DNA of 64,000 nucleotides from Plantibacter elymi (nom. nud.). Its GTDB lineage: Bacteria; Actinomycetota; Actinomycetes; Actinomycetales; Microbacteriaceae. Positions 16,530 through 25,726 of the stretch are shown here, piece by piece. Where the stretch lies: the NCBI RefSeq assembly GCF_900177795.1, contig NZ_FXWJ01000005.1, positions 124,001-188,000 of the forward strand, read 5' to 3'. The notes under the pieces are model-generated. The model was not told where the DNA came from, searched no databases, and saw nothing but the letters and a program-made list of their open reading frames with translations. Position 1 is the stretch's first letter. Each line of letters starts with the position of its first letter. The position numbers and the translations under genes were made by a program.

Positions 16530-19500
16530 ATGTCCATCCTGCACCGGCCCCGACGCCGGAACGCCGCCGCCTCGGCAGGAGCCGTCGTTGCGCTCGCCGC
16601 CCTGCTGACCGGCACGGTCGCTGCACCGGCGGCGGCGACCGACCTCCCGACCGACGAACCGACGGAAACCGCGCCTGTCGATGAGCCCACCGAGAACGGC
16701 CAGCTCGACACGGAGGAGCCGTCATCCGATAGCGACTCCGACAAGACGGCGACGCCACCGACGACGCCGCCGACCGAACCCGCCGCCGCTCCCAACGCCG
16801 TGGCCCCGAACGCCGACCTCGCACTGCAGATTGCGCTCGCCAGCGTCGCCACCGGCACCGCCCCGTTCGACGCGGACGACGCCCCCGGCCAAGACAGCAG
16901 TGCGACGAACGACATTGTCCGCACGCACGACACGGTCACCTACCGCGTCGAGGTCCAACTCGACGGTGCCGCTGCGGGCGACCTCGTGACCGTCAGACAA
17001 GCCCTCCCCGACGGCCTGCGTTGGCCGTCCATCGCCGGACTCCCGGCATACTGCGGTGCCGGATCGACCGTCAGCGAGGACCAGCGCGTCCTCGACTGCG
17101 TCGTGGCCGGTGTCCTGCCCAACTCGGTCACGTCCTACGACCTCGTGGCGACGGCCGAGAGCATGCCGCACGGCTCGGTCCTCGAAGCCGCGCCAGGCGC
17201 GATCCGCGCGAGCGCGTCAGACGCATCCTCCGGCGCCCCCGCCGAGGACTCCGCCGACGTCCCGTCGATCACCGCGAGCAGCGGCCCGCGCGTGAACCTC
17301 GGTGTGCGTCCCTCGGTGATCAGCAACACCTCCCAGCAGGGCGGGGTCCCCGGGTTCCTCGTCTACTACGACGCCTATCTCGACCTCGCCGGATACAACG
17401 CCGCGGGCGGCCTCGGCGCGCGCGGACAGTCGAACGTCGTCGACGACGTCACCTTCGTCATCGACCTCGACGACGTGAGCCCGAACTCCCGGCTCTCCGA
17501 CAACACGGCCTGCTCCGCCGGTGCCCGGGAAGTTCGGATCTTCCCGAAGGCCGGCGGTGGCGGCGACGACGCCGTCACGGACTCGGGTACCTGGTCGTGC
17601 CGTGTGGATCCGAACGATCCGCGTCGCATCACCATGACCGTCTCCGGCGCCGACCTCAGCGCGGACCACATCCCGACGAAGACCGCCAACGGCGGGTCCA
17701 TCCCGCTCCGCGGCTACCTCGCGCTCGGCAAGTTCGGCATCTTCACCCCGCGCGACGACGTGCCCGCGGATGGTTCCATCACGACGCGGATCGCACTCCG
17801 CGACCTCATCGCCACCGGGACCGACGCCGCTGGGGGTCTCATCTCCAACGTGCAGGAACCGCTCGACGACAACTCGGCGACCGCATCCCTCATCCGTCGT
17901 CCGGACGGGAACCACGGCACGCGCTACGTGGATGAGAGGACGACCTCCCTGGTCCCGGTCCCCGGTCAGTTCCTCCCCGGCACGGGCGACGGCGTCGTGG
18001 TCCCCGGCCAGCAATACCGCGCGCTGACGATGTTCGACAACCGCGGTGGAACCGAGTTCACCGGCCAGGTGTTCTGTCAGGTCTTCGACACGAAGACGCA
18101 GCATGCGGCCGTCGGTCTCGACGGTGTGCCCGCCCGCTCGCACGGTACGACGGACATCGTCATCGAATACGGCACCCGACCGACCGTGGACGCGAGCGCC
18201 GACGACGCCACCCGATGGGGTCAGATGACCGACACGACCTGCGCCGACGGCGACGACACCTGGACGACCGATCCCTCGACGATCGCCGTCGAGGACATCA
18301 CGAAGATCCGCTACCGGAGCGCGAACGGCGTCATCGCCATCGGCGCGACGGTGATGGCCTCCGTGACCCTCGCCATGAACGACGGCGTGCCGGCTGGCAC
18401 GATCCTCGCCGAGACCTACTCGCTGTACAGCCCGGAGCAGTACCCGGACGACCGTGAGACCAGCAAATGGTATGCGAAGGACGGCTGGTACCACGGCAAG
18501 TACGACCCTGCAAACGCGACGAACGCGGACTACTCCCGCGGCGACCGTCTGACCGCCGCCAACGCGGTCATCGCCATCGGCAAGCGGGCGATCGAGCCGT
18601 CCGTTGACCCTGGTTCCCCCGCCCAACTCCTCGCAGGTGACCGGGTGCGCTTCGAGGTGACGCCGCAGATCACGAGCGTGCCCGGACAGGGCGACGCCGC
18701 ACGCGACGTCGTCGTGGTCGACCGACTGCCCGCCGGACTCGTCTACGACCCGACCGAGGTGTCGCATGTGCCCGACTCGGTCGAGGTCGCTGAGGACGGC
18801 ACCACCTTGCTCACCTGGAGACTCGGGCAGATCGAGCGCGGCGCTGAGCCCGTCATCCGCTACTGGGCGACCTCCGACGCGACGGTCGTCGGCGACCTGG
18901 TCAACCAGGTGGTCGTCGCTAGCCCCGACGACCCGGGTTCACTCGACGAGGTCCCAGCGGACGCCACGACGCAGGACGCGCACTACGGACGCCAGACGGT
19001 GTCGTTGCGCGCCCCCGGAGGCCTCCGTATCCAGAAGAGCGTCGAACAGCGCGTCATCGAGTCCGGCGACCGGATCGACTACCGCCTCGCCTACGCCAAC
19101 ATGAACGCCACCGTTGCTCAGGAGGACGTCGCCCTGGTGGACGTGCTCCCGTTCGTCGGCGACAGCCGTGGGTCGACCGCGGCGGGCGTGCTGGCCGACG
19201 AGATCGAGGCCGCCGACGGGGACCGAGTGCTCTACACCTCCGCCGACCCGGCCGCGGTGCAGGCGGCGTCCTCCATCGACGGCGCCGACACCTCTCGGGA
19301 GCTTCCGGGCGGCTTCGAGTGGTGCACCGCCGACGACTTCGGTGCAGATGCCTGCCCCGATTCGCTCGCCGACGTCACGGCCTTCCGCGTGGAGGTCGCC
19401 GAACTCGACGCCCTCGAGCGTCATGAGATCGCTGTCGAGCTCACGACCGATGGGACGGTCTCCGGCGCTGAGTACCGGAACGACGCGACGGTGCGTTCCG

Positions 19501-20180
19501 CCTCGCAGATGCTCGGAGCGCGCTCTCCGCTCGTGGTGACGACCGTCGTCTCCTCGTCCATCGGCGAGCGCCTCTGGTGGGACCGTGACGGCGACGGACT
19601 CGACGACGACGGCACCGACGGACAGCCCGGCGACGGCGTGGCCGGCGTGCCACTCCTGCTGACCGGCGTCGACAAGCATGGTGTCGAGGTCTCCGAGGAG
19701 ACCGAGACGGACGCCGACGGCCGGTACCGCTTCAGTGGCCTCGTGTCGGGTGCCTACACGATCAGCGTCGACCTGCCCGAAGGTGCGGAGATCACCGGCT
19801 TCCGGGTCGGCGATGACGGCCTCGTGAACTCGGCTCTCGACCCGGAGTCGTCCACCATGGACGACATCATCGTGGTCGACCCGACGCCGACCGGCGCGGA
19901 CGCGGTCGACCTCACCTGGAACGGCGGCATCGTCGAAGCCGAACTGCCGGTCGCTCCACCGGTGACCGATCCCGAGGAACCGACGCCGACGCCGTCCGAG
20001 GCGCCGCAGGCGACCCCGGAACGTCCGTCCGGAACGCAGGGTCCGCTGGCCACGACCGGCGTGCTCTGGCTCGACCAGGCGATGATCGCCGCGATGCTCC
20101 TGCTCGTGATCGGCGGGGCGGCACTCCTCGTCGTGCGTGCGCGTCGCGCCCGCAGTGACGCCGAGGAGTCGAGCGGCTGA
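16530..20180 (+). CDS. Large cell-wall-anchored surface protein with DUF11-like repeats, SdrD B-like domain and LAxTG sorting signal
   Basis: A 1216-residue exported protein. A basic N terminus and hydrophobic run give a signal peptide cleaved after AAPAAA near residue 36. A low-complexity Thr/Glu/Pro linker (about 37-95) follows. Then come several Ig-like modules, including DUF11-type segments with VTYRVEVQ, DRVRFEVTPQ and DRIDYRLAYAN, and a SdrD B-like domain near 1010-1130 containing GERLWWDRDGDGLDD and GRYRFSGLVSGAYTI. The C terminus has LATTG, a membrane helix and an RARRAR tail, the sorting signal of the actinobacterial LAxTG class. The probable role is adhesion or a structural surface layer. 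No sortase gene is in the window. Confidence 0.85.
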   Translation: MSILHRPRRRNAAASAGAVVALAALLTGTVAAPAAATDLPTDEPTETAPVDEPTENGQLDTEEPSSDSDSDKTATPPTTPPTEPAAAPNAVAPNADLALQIALASVATGTAPFDADDAPGQDSSATNDIVRTHDTVTYRVEVQLDGAAAGDLVTVRQALPDGLRWPSIAGLPAYCGAGSTVSEDQRVLDCVVAGVLPNSVTSYDLVATAESMPHGSVLEAAPGAIRASASDASSGAPAEDSADVPSITASSGPRVNLGVRPSVISNTSQQGGVPGFLVYYDAYLDLAGYNAAGGLGARGQSNVVDDVTFVIDLDDVSPNSRLSDNTACSAGAREVRIFPKAGGGGDDAVTDSGTWSCRVDPNDPRRITMTVSGADLSADHIPTKTANGGSIPLRGYLALGKFGIFTPRDDVPADGSITTRIALRDLIATGTDAAGGLISNVQEPLDDNSATASLIRRPDGNHGTRYVDERTTSLVPVPGQFLPGTGDGVVVPGQQYRALTMFDNRGGTEFTGQVFCQVFDTKTQHAAVGLDGVPARSHGTTDIVIEYGTRPTVDASADDATRWGQMTDTTCADGDDTWTTDPSTIAVEDITKIRYRSANGVIAIGATVMASVTLAMNDGVPAGTILAETYSLYSPEQYPDDRETSKWYAKDGWYHGKYDPANATNADYSRGDRLTAANAVIAIGKRAIEPSVDPGSPAQLLAGDRVRFEVTPQITSVPGQGDAARDVVVVDRLPAGLVYDPTEVSHVPDSVEVAEDGTTLLTWRLGQIERGAEPVIRYWATSDATVVGDLVNQVVVASPDDPGSLDEVPADATTQDAHYGRQTVSLRAPGGLRIQKSVEQRVIESGDRIDYRLAYANMNATVAQEDVALVDVLPFVGDSRGSTAAGVLADEIEAADGDRVLYTSADPAAVQAASSIDGADTSRELPGGFEWCTADDFGADACPDSLADVTAFRVEVAELDALERHEIAVELTTDGTVSGAEYRNDATVRSASQMLGARSPLVVTTVVSSSIGERLWWDRDGDGLDDDGTDGQPGDGVAGVPLLLTGVDKHGVEVSEETETDADGRYRFSGLVSGAYTISVDLPEGAEITGFRVGDDGLVNSALDPESSTMDDIIVVDPTPTGADAVDLTWNGGIVEAELPVAPPVTDPEEPTPTPSEAPQATPERPSGTQGPLATTGVLWLDQAMIAAMLLLVIGGAALLVVRARRARSDAEESSG

Positions 20181-20200
20181 GTCGAGGGGCCGCATCAGAT

Positions 20201-20239
20201 CGAGCGCGCACGATCCCGGATCGGGACCGTGCGCGCTCG
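20201..20239. terminator. Stem-loop between convergent genes
   Basis: CGAGCGCGCACG (20201-20212) pairs perfectly with 20228-20239, and the intervening ATCCCGGATCGGGA can extend the stem. It lies between the surface-protein stop and the convergent gene ending at 20242. There is no T run. Confidence 0.7.
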
Positions 20240-20241
20240 TG

Positions 20242-20610
20242 TCAGTCCTGGGAGCCGCTCGGGACGACGTCGATCACGCGGACGGTGATGGACGGCGCGC
20301 CCTCGCCGGCGGACGAGGGGAGCTGCTCCACGATGGCGCGGTGGACCGCCTGCGCGACGGCAGGGGATGCCGCCTCCGCTGCCACGGAGATGTTGGTGTG
20401 GACGGTCAGGACGCCTCGGACGCGCTTGACGCTCACCCGTGCCTGCTGTTCGGGCGAGCCGAGCAGTGCACCGACGCCCTCCTTCGCGGCCCGGAGCAGC
20501 GTGGGTTCGACGGCGGTCAACCCGTCGACGCCCGGTATCGACAGGATCACGTCGTCGAGCGAGCTCGCGAGCGCTCCGAGGTCGTCGTCCGTCTCCGTCA
20601 GGTCATGCAT
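20242..20610 (-). CDS. Asp23/Gls24-like small protein
   Basis: A 122-residue acidic protein. The region with SVKRVRGVLTVHTNISVAAEAA, then AVAQAVHRAIVEQL and VRVIDVV, follows the beta-strand/helix/strand pattern of Asp23/Gls24 (alkaline shock) proteins, but similarity is weak and it is probably annotated as hypothetical. The N terminus (DLTETDDDLGALASSLDDVILSI) is helical and acidic. It overlaps the upstream Asp23-family gene by 8 bases and is the last gene of the ECF sigma operon. The role is inferred to be envelope stress. Confidence 0.7.
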   Translation of the reverse strand: MHDLTETDDDLGALASSLDDVILSIPGVDGLTAVEPTLLRAAKEGVGALLGSPEQQARVSVKRVRGVLTVHTNISVAAEAASPAVAQAVHRAIVEQLPSSAGEGAPSITVRVIDVVPSGSQD

Positions 20611-21220
20611 CGTCCCCCACCTCTCCGATCTCGTCGGCCTCGAAGTGCAGGTCGTCGACGACGATGTCGAGTCCTTCCACGACGAGGTCCGTGTGCTGCT
20701 GGAGGCTTGCGGCGACCTCCTCGCGGAACAACGAGACCGTCTCGGCGACCGACTTGCCCCAACCGATGCTCACGGTGACGTGGAGCATGATCGGTTCGCC
20801 GACCACGGTGACGTCGCCCTCGAGCACGCAGCGACCCACGAGCACGCCGGGGGTGCGGTCGCCGGCACCGCGGACCAGCCCGCGGACCGTGCCCTCGGTG
20901 ATGACGAGCGCCGCATCGTCGTCGGAGGCGGCGAACGGGATGTCGCGTCCGGCCTTCGCCTCACGGCCGATGTTCTCCATGATCCCGCGGATCCAGTCCT
21001 GGTCCAGTGCGGTGACCGCCGCCTCGTCCGCCTCCAGTAATGGCGTGGCGAGCGAGCGGACCCGTCGCAGTGACCGGAGGATCCGCTGGCATTCGGGCGA
21101 GTCGTCGATCGACGGGTCGGCCGGCAGCATGTCGCGTTCGAGGTAGTCCGTGAGGGCGTCGATGCCGTGCGCGCAACCGCTCGGTTCGCCCGGTCCGGAG
21201 CCCGGAATCTCGGTGTTCAT
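20603..21220 (-). CDS. Asp23/Gls24 family envelope stress response protein
   Basis: A 205-residue protein. Residues about 14-75 form a helical N-terminal domain with two Cys (GCAHG and SPECQR) and Leu-rich helices. Residues about 100-205 carry an Asp23/Gls24-type domain: ALVITEGTVRGLVRGA, then GEPIMLHVTVSIGWG and VAASLQQHTDLVVEGLDIVVDDLHFE. Such proteins are linked to alkaline and envelope stress and may sit at the membrane. The ATG overlaps the sigma factor stop codon (ATGA) and has GGAGGGG upstream. The Cys-containing N-terminal domain could be an anti-sigma module, but it lacks the usual HxxxCxxC. Confidence 0.8.
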   Translation of the reverse strand: MNTEIPGSGPGEPSGCAHGIDALTDYLERDMLPADPSIDDSPECQRILRSLRRVRSLATPLLEADEAAVTALDQDWIRGIMENIGREAKAGRDIPFAASDDDAALVITEGTVRGLVRGAGDRTPGVLVGRCVLEGDVTVVGEPIMLHVTVSIGWGKSVAETVSLFREEVAASLQQHTDLVVEGLDIVVDDLHFEADEIGEVGDDA

Positions 21221-21792
21221 CGCCACCCCTCCATGTCCTTGACCAGTGTCGCCCGAGCCCGTGCGAGACTCCCGCGGACGCTGGCGACGCTCTGCCCCAG
21301 CTGTTCGGCGATCTCCTCGTACGAGTATCCGCCGATCTCGCGGAGCACCCACGCCTGGTGCTGTCCGTGCGGCAGTCTGTCGAGTGCTGCTGACAGTGCT
21401 CCCAGCTGCGACGACGCTTCGGCCCTCCGCTCGGGTCCGTCACGTTCGGGAGCCTCCACCATGACGTCGTCCGTGGATTCGGTGTCCTTGCGCTGTCGCA
21501 TGAGGTCGATCGCCCGGCGGCTGACGATCCGCATCAGCCAGCTCTTCACCATCGCGCCGTCCTCGAGCGTGTCGATCCGCTTCCAAGCCGAGATCAGCGC
21601 CTCCTGGACGACGTCGTCGCCGTCCGCCGAGGAGCGCGTGAGTCGCACGGCATAGGCCTTCATCATCCGGCCGTAGCGCGTGATGAGCACCTGGAACGCG
21701 CGGGTGTCACCGTCGACGCACCGTTCGACGAGGGTCCGGTCGGTCGCCTGCTCGAGGAGGCCACCCGACGTGCGCACTGGATCGACACCCAC
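21217..21792 (-). CDS. ECF-type RNA polymerase sigma factor
   Basis: An extracytoplasmic-function sigma factor of about 191 residues. The sigma2 region has DTRAFQVLITRYGRMMKAYA, DDVVQEALISAWKRI and the -10-recognising stretch after it. The sigma4 region contains LDRLPHGQHQAWVLREIGG, then YEEIAEQLGQSVASVRGSLARAR for -35 binding. The GTG at 21792 has GAGAGG 9 bases upstream and is preferred. An ATG at 21858 would add 22 poorly conserved residues. It heads an overlapping three-gene unit with two Asp23-like genes. No classical anti-sigma gene is adjacent. Confidence 0.85.
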   Translation of the reverse strand: MGVDPVRTSGGLLEQATDRTLVERCVDGDTRAFQVLITRYGRMMKAYAVRLTRSSADGDDVVQEALISAWKRIDTLEDGAMVKSWLMRIVSRRAIDLMRQRKDTESTDDVMVEAPERDGPERRAEASSQLGALSAALDRLPHGQHQAWVLREIGGYSYEEIAEQLGQSVASVRGSLARARATLVKDMEGWR

Positions 21793-21971
21793 CGCCTGCC
21801 ACCTCTCTGTGCCGGCCGAGACAACTTCCGGCGGTTTCGTCACACCCGACCGTGACATCTGCGAGCCGGGCTCCGTCTCACTACTGTAGGCACAGAGCGG
21901 CGATCCATGTGAACGCCCCCAGCATCACGATCGCAGCATCACGATCGCATCACCACCGAGGAGACCGCACG

Positions 21972-23246
21972 ATGAAGACCCCCAAACTCCGGTTGCCCGG
22001 GTTCTCCTCCACCCCGGAGGAGCGCGAGGCCAGGCGCGCCAAGCACCAGGAGGCCAAGCAGGAACGCGCGGCGAAGGCCGCAGCCTCCTCACCGCCGTCG
22101 GCCGCCGTGGTCGCGGCCCTCCAGCCCTCGGCTCCGAGTGTGCGCATCAACGCGTTCCGCATCGGCCTCGTCGGCGGTATCGGCGTGCTCGTCGCGCTCG
22201 TGATCGGGAGCATCGTGTCGCAGCTCAGCACCACGCTGATCTACGTCGGCGTCGCGCTGTTCATCGCGCTCGGCCTGGACCCGCTCGTGTCGTGGCTCGA
22301 GCAGAAGCTGCCGCGCGGCCTCGCCATCGCCGTCGTGTTCCTCGCTGTGATCGGCGCGTTCGTCGGGATCATCTTCGCCATCGTGCCGCTGCTCGTGACC
22401 CAGATCTCGAACTTCGTGAGCGACTATCCGCGGATCTCGCAGCAGTTCCTGAACAGCGACTTCGTCGCGTGGGTGCAGAACACGATCGGGAACACCCTCG
22501 ACATCGACTCGGCGCTCAACGACGCGTTCTCCTTCCTGAAGGACCCCAACAACCTGCTCAACATCGGTGGCGGCATCGTCGCGGTCGGTGCGGGCGTCGC
22601 CTCGGGTATCACCGGCTCGATCATCGTCCTCATCCTGACCCTGTACTTCCTCGCGTCGCTGCGCTCGATGAAGGCCGTCACGTACCGCTTCCTCCCCGCC
22701 TACCGCCGCGAGGGCTTCGCGCAGGTGCTCGAGGAGATCACGCAGGCCGTCGGGCGCTACGTCGTCGGACAGGTCGGGCTCGCGCTCGTCAACGGTGTGT
22801 TGAGCTTCATCTTCCTCAGCATCATCGGAGCGCCCTTCCCGCCGCTGCTCGCCCTACTGGCCTTCATCGGCTCGATGATCCCGCTCGTCGGAACGCTGAG
22901 CGCCTCGATCGTGAACAGCGCGCTCTGCCTCTTCGTCTCGCCGGTCACAGCACTCATCGCGATCATCTACTACCTGATCTACATGCAGATCGAGGCGTAC
23001 GTCCTGAGCCCGCGCATCATGAACAAGGCGGTCGCCGTCCCCGGCGCCCTCGTCGTCATCGCGGCCTTCGGTGGCGGTGCCCTCGGCGGCATCCTCGGCG
23101 CCCTCGTCGCGATCCCGGTCGCCGCGTCGATCATCATCATCGTGCAGAAGGTCGTCTTCCCGAGCCAGGACTCCAAGGTGGTACCGGAGAACAAACTCGG
23201 TGACGCCGAGACGGCGGCCGTCGGCACGAGTGCGGCGGCGAAGTGA
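21972..23246 (+). CDS. AI-2E family transporter (PerM-like permease)
   Basis: A 424-residue membrane protein. After a charged, Lys/Ala-rich N-terminal region (about 1-55) there are around eight transmembrane segments. The family pattern is visible: paired helices near 65-135, the soluble ISNFVSDYPRISQQFL segment, then VVGQVGLALVNGVLSFIFL, IGSMIPLVGTLSAS, YLIYMQIEAYVLSPRIM and GGALGGILGALVAIPVAA. Members are named for TqsA (autoinducer-2 export), but many act in ion or proton antiport, so the substrate is uncertain. The ATG has GAGGAG 8 bases upstream. It shares one base with the next gene. Confidence 0.88.
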   Translation: MKTPKLRLPGFSSTPEEREARRAKHQEAKQERAAKAAASSPPSAAVVAALQPSAPSVRINAFRIGLVGGIGVLVALVIGSIVSQLSTTLIYVGVALFIALGLDPLVSWLEQKLPRGLAIAVVFLAVIGAFVGIIFAIVPLLVTQISNFVSDYPRISQQFLNSDFVAWVQNTIGNTLDIDSALNDAFSFLKDPNNLLNIGGGIVAVGAGVASGITGSIIVLILTLYFLASLRSMKAVTYRFLPAYRREGFAQVLEEITQAVGRYVVGQVGLALVNGVLSFIFLSIIGAPFPPLLALLAFIGSMIPLVGTLSASIVNSALCLFVSPVTALIAIIYYLIYMQIEAYVLSPRIMNKAVAVPGALVVIAAFGGGALGGILGALVAIPVAASIIIIVQKVVFPSQDSKVVPENKLGDAETAAVGTSAAAK

Positions 23247-24253
23247 TGGCGGCCACGTCGTTCCCGGTCCTGGCGGCCGGTGCCCTCCTGCTGTCGGGTA
23301 CGGCAGGCGTCGTCGCGCAGTCGGCTCGGACGGCCGTCGACCTGGACATCCCCACGATCAGCGTCACGCCGTACCAGGCGATCGGCATCCCGATCGCCCT
23401 CGTCGGCGCCTTCTTCCTGGCGGTGGGGACCCAGCTCCAGTCCCGGGGCGTCGGGAAGGTCGAGGCGGCATCGTCGGCGTTCGGGCTGAAGCAGCTCCCG
23501 CAGCTGCTCGGTCGCCCGTCCTGGCTCATCGGCACGCTGCTGCTCGGCCTGGCCATCGTCTTCCAGCTCGTCGCGCTGGCCTTCGCTCCGCTCATCGTCG
23601 TGCAGCCGCTCGGGGCGATCGCCCTCGTGATCACGGCGTTGTTGAACGCCAGGGTCACCCGGGTCAAGATCACCAAGGAGCAGACCCGCGCGATGGTGCT
23701 CTGCGTCGCCGGTATCGGCCTCTTCGTGATCGTCGCAGCACTCTACGCGGTCGAGGAGCCGATCCGTCAGCCGCAGCTCATCATCATCCTCATCATGCTG
23801 ACCGTGGTGACCCTCGCCCTCGCGGGCGCCTATGCCCTGTGGCGCCGGAAGCTGCACACGGTGTTCTACGTCGTCGCGGCAGGCGTCCTGTACGGCTTCG
23901 TCGTGACCCTCGCGAAGGTCGTCATCAACCGGGTCATCACCCAGAACTTCGAGGGCCTCACCGTCGTCGGCATCATCGCGCTGCTCGTCGCAGCCGGAGT
24001 GGGCGGGTTCTTCGTCCAGAAGGCCCACCAGAGCGGACAGCCGGACCTGGTGGTCGCAGGCCTCACGGTCGTCGACCCACTCGTCGCCGTCGGCATCGGC
24101 ATCGTCGTGCTCGGCGAGGCGGCCAGCGCTCCCTGGTTCGCGCTCGTGCTCTTCGTCGTCGCCGGTGCGATCGCCGTCTTCGGCGTGTGGAAGCTCGCGA
24201 TGCGCCCGGTCCCGGCACCGGGCGAGAAGCCGAAGAAGCCCCGCGTCATCTGA
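23246..24253 (+). CDS. DMT superfamily transporter (NIPA/EamA-like)
   Basis: A 335-residue integral membrane protein with about nine hydrophobic segments. The spacing and motifs (GTQLQSRGVGKVE, PLIVVQPLGAIALVITALLNA, LYGFVVTLAKVVI, VVDPLVAVGIGIVVLGEA) fit the drug/metabolite transporter superfamily, closest in look to NIPA-type magnesium transporter-like proteins. It ends with a Lys/Pro-rich cytoplasmic tail (EKPKKPRVI). The ATG overlaps the previous stop codon (TGATG), so the two transporters form one transcription unit ended by the terminator at 24266. The substrate is unknown. Confidence 0.82.
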   Translation: MAATSFPVLAAGALLLSGTAGVVAQSARTAVDLDIPTISVTPYQAIGIPIALVGAFFLAVGTQLQSRGVGKVEAASSAFGLKQLPQLLGRPSWLIGTLLLGLAIVFQLVALAFAPLIVVQPLGAIALVITALLNARVTRVKITKEQTRAMVLCVAGIGLFVIVAALYAVEEPIRQPQLIIILIMLTVVTLALAGAYALWRRKLHTVFYVVAAGVLYGFVVTLAKVVINRVITQNFEGLTVVGIIALLVAAGVGGFFVQKAHQSGQPDLVVAGLTVVDPLVAVGIGIVVLGEAASAPWFALVLFVVAGAIAVFGVWKLAMRPVPAPGEKPKKPRVI

Positions 24254-24265
24254 CGCTGGACGTCC

Positions 24266-24306
24266 GACGGGCCCGGCGAGTGGAACACCCACTCACCGGG
24301 CCCGTC
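24266..24306 (+). terminator. Intrinsic terminator of the transporter pair
   Basis: GACGGGCCCGG (24266-24276) pairs with 24296-24306 and the inner GAGTGG (24278-24283) pairs with 24289-24294, closing a small loop. A T-containing stretch, GTGTTCTCC, follows. Confidence 0.85.
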
Positions 24307-24335
24307 AGTGTTCTCCTCCCAGTGACAGAGTGTCT

Positions 24336-24370
24336 ATTGACATTGAACGTCAATCTTCGGACTATATATG
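24336..24370 (+). promoter_or_regulatory. Promoter with palindromic operator for the HTH-nucleotidyltransferase module
   Basis: A consensus -35 TTGACA (24337-24342) is embedded in an inverted repeat, ATTGAC at 24336-24341 and GTCAAT at 24349-24354, 7 bases apart. ACTATA/CTATAT at 24361-24367 can serve as -10 with 18-19 bases spacing, placing the start site at or close to the ATG at 24372. The layout suits autoregulation by the HTH protein. The A+T content contrasts with the surroundings. Confidence 0.6.
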
Positions 24371-24371
24371 T

Positions 24372-24980
24372 ATGAAACTGACGGCCGAACAAGCCGCCCG
24401 CGAGCTCGGCATCAGTGCGCGGCAGGTCCGCCGAGCCGCTGCCAGCGGGCGCATTGAGGCCGCACGTCACGGCTCTGCTCATGCGGTCTCCGCGAAGCAC
24501 GTTCGTATGGCCGCGAGGACGTCCCACCATGGTCGTGACTGGTCCGACACGACCTGCTCCGCGGCATTGGATCTCCTGTCGAGTCGAATGACGTCGGAGG
24601 TCGAGGGGTCCACGCGAAGTCGGCTGAAGGGTCGGATCCGGCAGATGGAGGCCGGTGCATTGGCTGGCCAGATCCTCCGCGGACGGGCTGAGCTTCGGAG
24701 GGCGACGAGTGACGACATCAAGCGGCAGTTCACGCCCAGGCTCGTCCTCGAGCTTGGATTGTCCTTCTCCGGAGGGACGGGTGTCCTCGTCGCTGAGAAC
24801 ATCGGCGTAGCGGCGCGGAGCGCTCGACTGGGAAGGGACGACGAGGGCGACATCGTCGCCATCGAGGGGATCGCGCGACACCGTGAGGTCCTGGAAGCGC
24901 TTGCGCTCATCGCCTACGGGGATACGCGTGAGAGCGAAGCGGCGTCACGATGGATCCACGCCAAACAGGTGTCGGTGTGA
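24372..24980 (+). CDS. Helix-turn-helix protein, putative antitoxin of a nucleotidyltransferase module
   Basis: A 202-residue protein. Residues 3-28 (KLTAEQAARELGISARQVRR, then AAASGRI) form an excisionase/MerR-type helix-turn-helix at the extreme N terminus. Residues 60-100 are helical and polar. The C-terminal half (FTPRLVLELGLSFSGGTGVLVAENIGV, then GDIVAIEGIARHREVLEALALIAYGD) alternates strands and helices with no family I recognise. It lacks a Shine-Dalgarno sequence and may be leaderless. It overlaps the next gene by 4 bases (GTGA), the usual antitoxin-toxin order. The antitoxin role is inferred from context. Confidence 0.65.
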   Translation: MKLTAEQAARELGISARQVRRAAASGRIEAARHGSAHAVSAKHVRMAARTSHHGRDWSDTTCSAALDLLSSRMTSEVEGSTRSRLKGRIRQMEAGALAGQILRGRAELRRATSDDIKRQFTPRLVLELGLSFSGGTGVLVAENIGVAARSARLGRDDEGDIVAIEGIARHREVLEALALIAYGDTRESEAASRWIHAKQVSV

Positions 24981-25726
24981 CCCGCCCGCTGATCACGATC
25001 GCCGGCCGGATGGGTTCCTGGGAGGAGCCGCCGTGGCCGGTGGCATGCGACTTGGCACGCGCTCTCCCCGCCGGTTCATGGACGCTGATCGGTGGCCTGA
25101 TGGTGAAGCTTCACGCGGAGCTCGCCTCCTTGCCTCCTTCTCGATCGACGGTGGACGTTGACTCCGCGTTGCACCTCGAAACGAATCGGGTCACGTTCGG
25201 TCAGGTCGCTGGAACGTTAGAGGGCTCCGGCTACGTGCTTGACCCGACGACGCGTTTCGCCTACCGGTTCACGAGGGGCTCGGACCGTGTCGATGTGATG
25301 TGCGCCGACCGCTTCGCGATCTGGCGGAGCCCCAAGTTCAACGGTCGTCCGCTCTTCGGCGTTCCTGGAGGTACACGGGCATTGCAGCAGACGATGGACG
25401 TCGACTTGGAGACATCGACGGGGTCTGTTCGAATCAGCCTTCCATCGCTCCGTGGCGCATTGGTCTTGAAGGGTGCGGCGTTCCTCGAGGATTCTCGCGA
25501 ACGAGATCGCCACGCGGAGGACGGCGTCATGCTGCTGGCGTGTCTGTCTGATGTGACGGAGGTGTTGGTGGGGCTCAGTCAGCGAAGTCGTCGCAGAATC
25601 CGTGCACTTCTCAACGCTCTCGACGGCCGCGAGAGCCCTTGGGTCGCGCACGATCCGGTCGTCCAATCGCTCGCGCGTGAGTCTTGGGAAGACCTCGCTT
25701 CGAAGCTCGGGCTCCCCGCGCACTGA
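24977..25726 (+). CDS. AbiEii/AbiGii-like nucleotidyltransferase (putative toxin)
   Basis: A 249-residue protein resembling the AbiEii/MenT nucleotidyltransferase family. G39-G40 lie in TLIGGLMVKLHAEL, the metal-binding pair D60/D62 in RSTVDVDSAL, then a central sheet (FTRGSDRVDVMCADRF). The C-terminal signature KGAAFLEDSRERDRHAEDGVML resembles the Lys/Arg/Asp helix of AbiEii proteins. Relatives are toxins of abortive-infection toxin-antitoxin systems that modify tRNA ends. The GTG start overlaps the HTH gene stop; an ATG at 24950 is an alternative. Codon use is slightly less G+C-biased than in the neighbours, consistent with mobility. Function is inferred from motifs and arrangement. Confidence 0.65.
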   Translation: MTRPLITIAGRMGSWEEPPWPVACDLARALPAGSWTLIGGLMVKLHAELASLPPSRSTVDVDSALHLETNRVTFGQVAGTLEGSGYVLDPTTRFAYRFTRGSDRVDVMCADRFAIWRSPKFNGRPLFGVPGGTRALQQTMDVDLETSTGSVRISLPSLRGALVLKGAAFLEDSRERDRHAEDGVMLLACLSDVTEVLVGLSQRSRRRIRALLNALDGRESPWVAHDPVVQSLARESWEDLASKLGLPAH

